Part shown: piece after piece, positions 63,839 through 64,000 of the stretch
How the letters are laid out: each line of letters starts with the position of its first letter
Numbering within the stretch: position 1 is the stretch's first letter
Assembly: GCF_024199985.1 (NCBI RefSeq)
Contig: NZ_JANARS010000001.1
Span: 372,001-436,000 of the forward strand
Source: Nocardioides pinisoli
Lineage (GTDB): Bacteria; Actinomycetota; Actinomycetes; Propionibacteriales; Nocardioidaceae
DNA: 64,000 bases
Reading direction: 5' to 3'
The notes under the pieces: model-generated
Database searches by the model: none
What the model saw: the letters and a program-made list of their open reading frames with translations, nothing else
What the model was told of the DNA's origin: nothing
Translations under genes and position numbers: made by a program

Positions 63839-63852
63839 TGCAACGAGTTGCA
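63839..63852. promoter_or_regulatory. candidate PadR operator 1
   Basis: TGCAAC-GA-GTTGCA is a perfect inverted repeat, 14-27 bases before the padR ATG at 63825. PadR operators are typically short dyads in the promoter of the autoregulated gene. Confidence 0.55.
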
Positions 63853-63906
63853 AGCCTTCGAGGTCGGGCCGGCCGCGGGACTGGGCAGGGGAGTCCGACA
63901 CCTGGA

Positions 63907-63922
63907 GGGGGTTGCAACCCCC
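63907..63922. promoter_or_regulatory. candidate PadR operator 2
   Basis: GGGGGTTGCAACCCCC, a perfect 16-bp palindrome centred on TTGCAA, the same core half-sites as operator 1 (GTTGCA/TGCAAC). Confidence 0.45.
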
Positions 63923-63930
63923 ACGAAGTG

Positions 63931-63960
63931 GCGGACTCCCCGCTCGAGCGGGGAGTCCGC
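63931..63960. terminator. 30-bp perfect palindrome near the right edge
   Basis: GCGGACTCCCCGCTC pairs with GAGCGGGGAGTCCGC with no loop bases, and GGGGAGTCCG also occurs at 63889-63898, so more than one hairpin could form. Probably the terminator of a gene just beyond the window, though none is seen inside. Confidence 0.5.
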
Positions 63961-64000
63961 CGCTGGCCCACACGGACCAGCCCACGGTGACAGCGGTGCT

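Overview
The window is chromosomal DNA from a high-GC actinobacterium. GC is very high almost throughout, GTG starts are common, and the gene families are typical of the group: a DUF222/HNH '13E12' protein, ANTAR regulators, a wax ester synthase/DGAT, a stand-alone FabH and an AgpS-like flavoprotein. The overall flavour fits Nocardioides or a relative (Nocardioidaceae); this is inference from gene content, since there is no rRNA or housekeeping marker here to settle it. No rRNA, tRNA or CRISPR array was recognised.

Layout. 0-6 kb: end of a VOC protein, a HIT-like protein, a membrane-anchored protein, an SDR-like reductase, and three response regulators (one NarL/LuxR type, two OmpR type) with no histidine kinase beside them. 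6-13.9 kb: double-GNAT acetyltransferase, DEAD-box helicase, YceI protein, glmS, a large secreted protein and small ORFs. 13.9-18.4 kb: glpD, a TetR regulator and a divergent AgpS-like FAD oxidase, then a pirin. 18.4-27.9 kb: a GH1 beta-glucosidase, then a tightly coupled surface-glycan type cluster (DUF3592-like membrane protein, sulfotransferase, three glycosyltransferases) facing a UDP-sugar dehydrogenase and a C39-like cysteine peptidase. 27.9-43.7 kb: a run of mostly single genes, including fabH, an MFS transporter, a DoxX-like protein, a phosphotransferase, DUF222/HNH, a lipoprotein, DDAH, a pseudo-alpha/beta-hydrolase with a divergent TetR, a SOUL haem protein and two ANTAR proteins.

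43.5-55.1 kb is a genomic island bounded by a 401-bp near-perfect direct repeat. The repeat carries the 5' part of an ANTAR gene plus its upstream region. Inside are the C-terminal half of a large serine recombinase (catalytic domain gone), three rightward genes of unknown role (the last has a winged-helix plus a TIR/deoxyribosyltransferase-like fold), a leftward three-gene conflict-type operon (Trypco2 protein, trypsin-CHAT protein, 1058-residue TPR protein), and a decayed IS481-family element inserted at CTAG. The protein genes of the 47.7-53.3 kb part use visibly more A/T-ending codons than the flanks, consistent with horizontal acquisition. This is the most likely place for an incompletely described biological system.

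55.1-64 kb is a lipid-metabolism neighbourhood: wax ester synthase/DGAT, AtoE-type short-chain fatty acid transporter, a heliorhodopsin that follows an acyl-CoA ligase on the same strand, a CBS protein, and 2,4-dienoyl-CoA reductase translationally coupled to a PadR regulator with palindromic upstream sites.

Two loci (8.8 kb and 25.7-25.96 kb) carry copies of the same intergenic repeat, built on a 31-bp period with forward and inverted units. At both, the repeat begins on the stop codon of the upstream gene.
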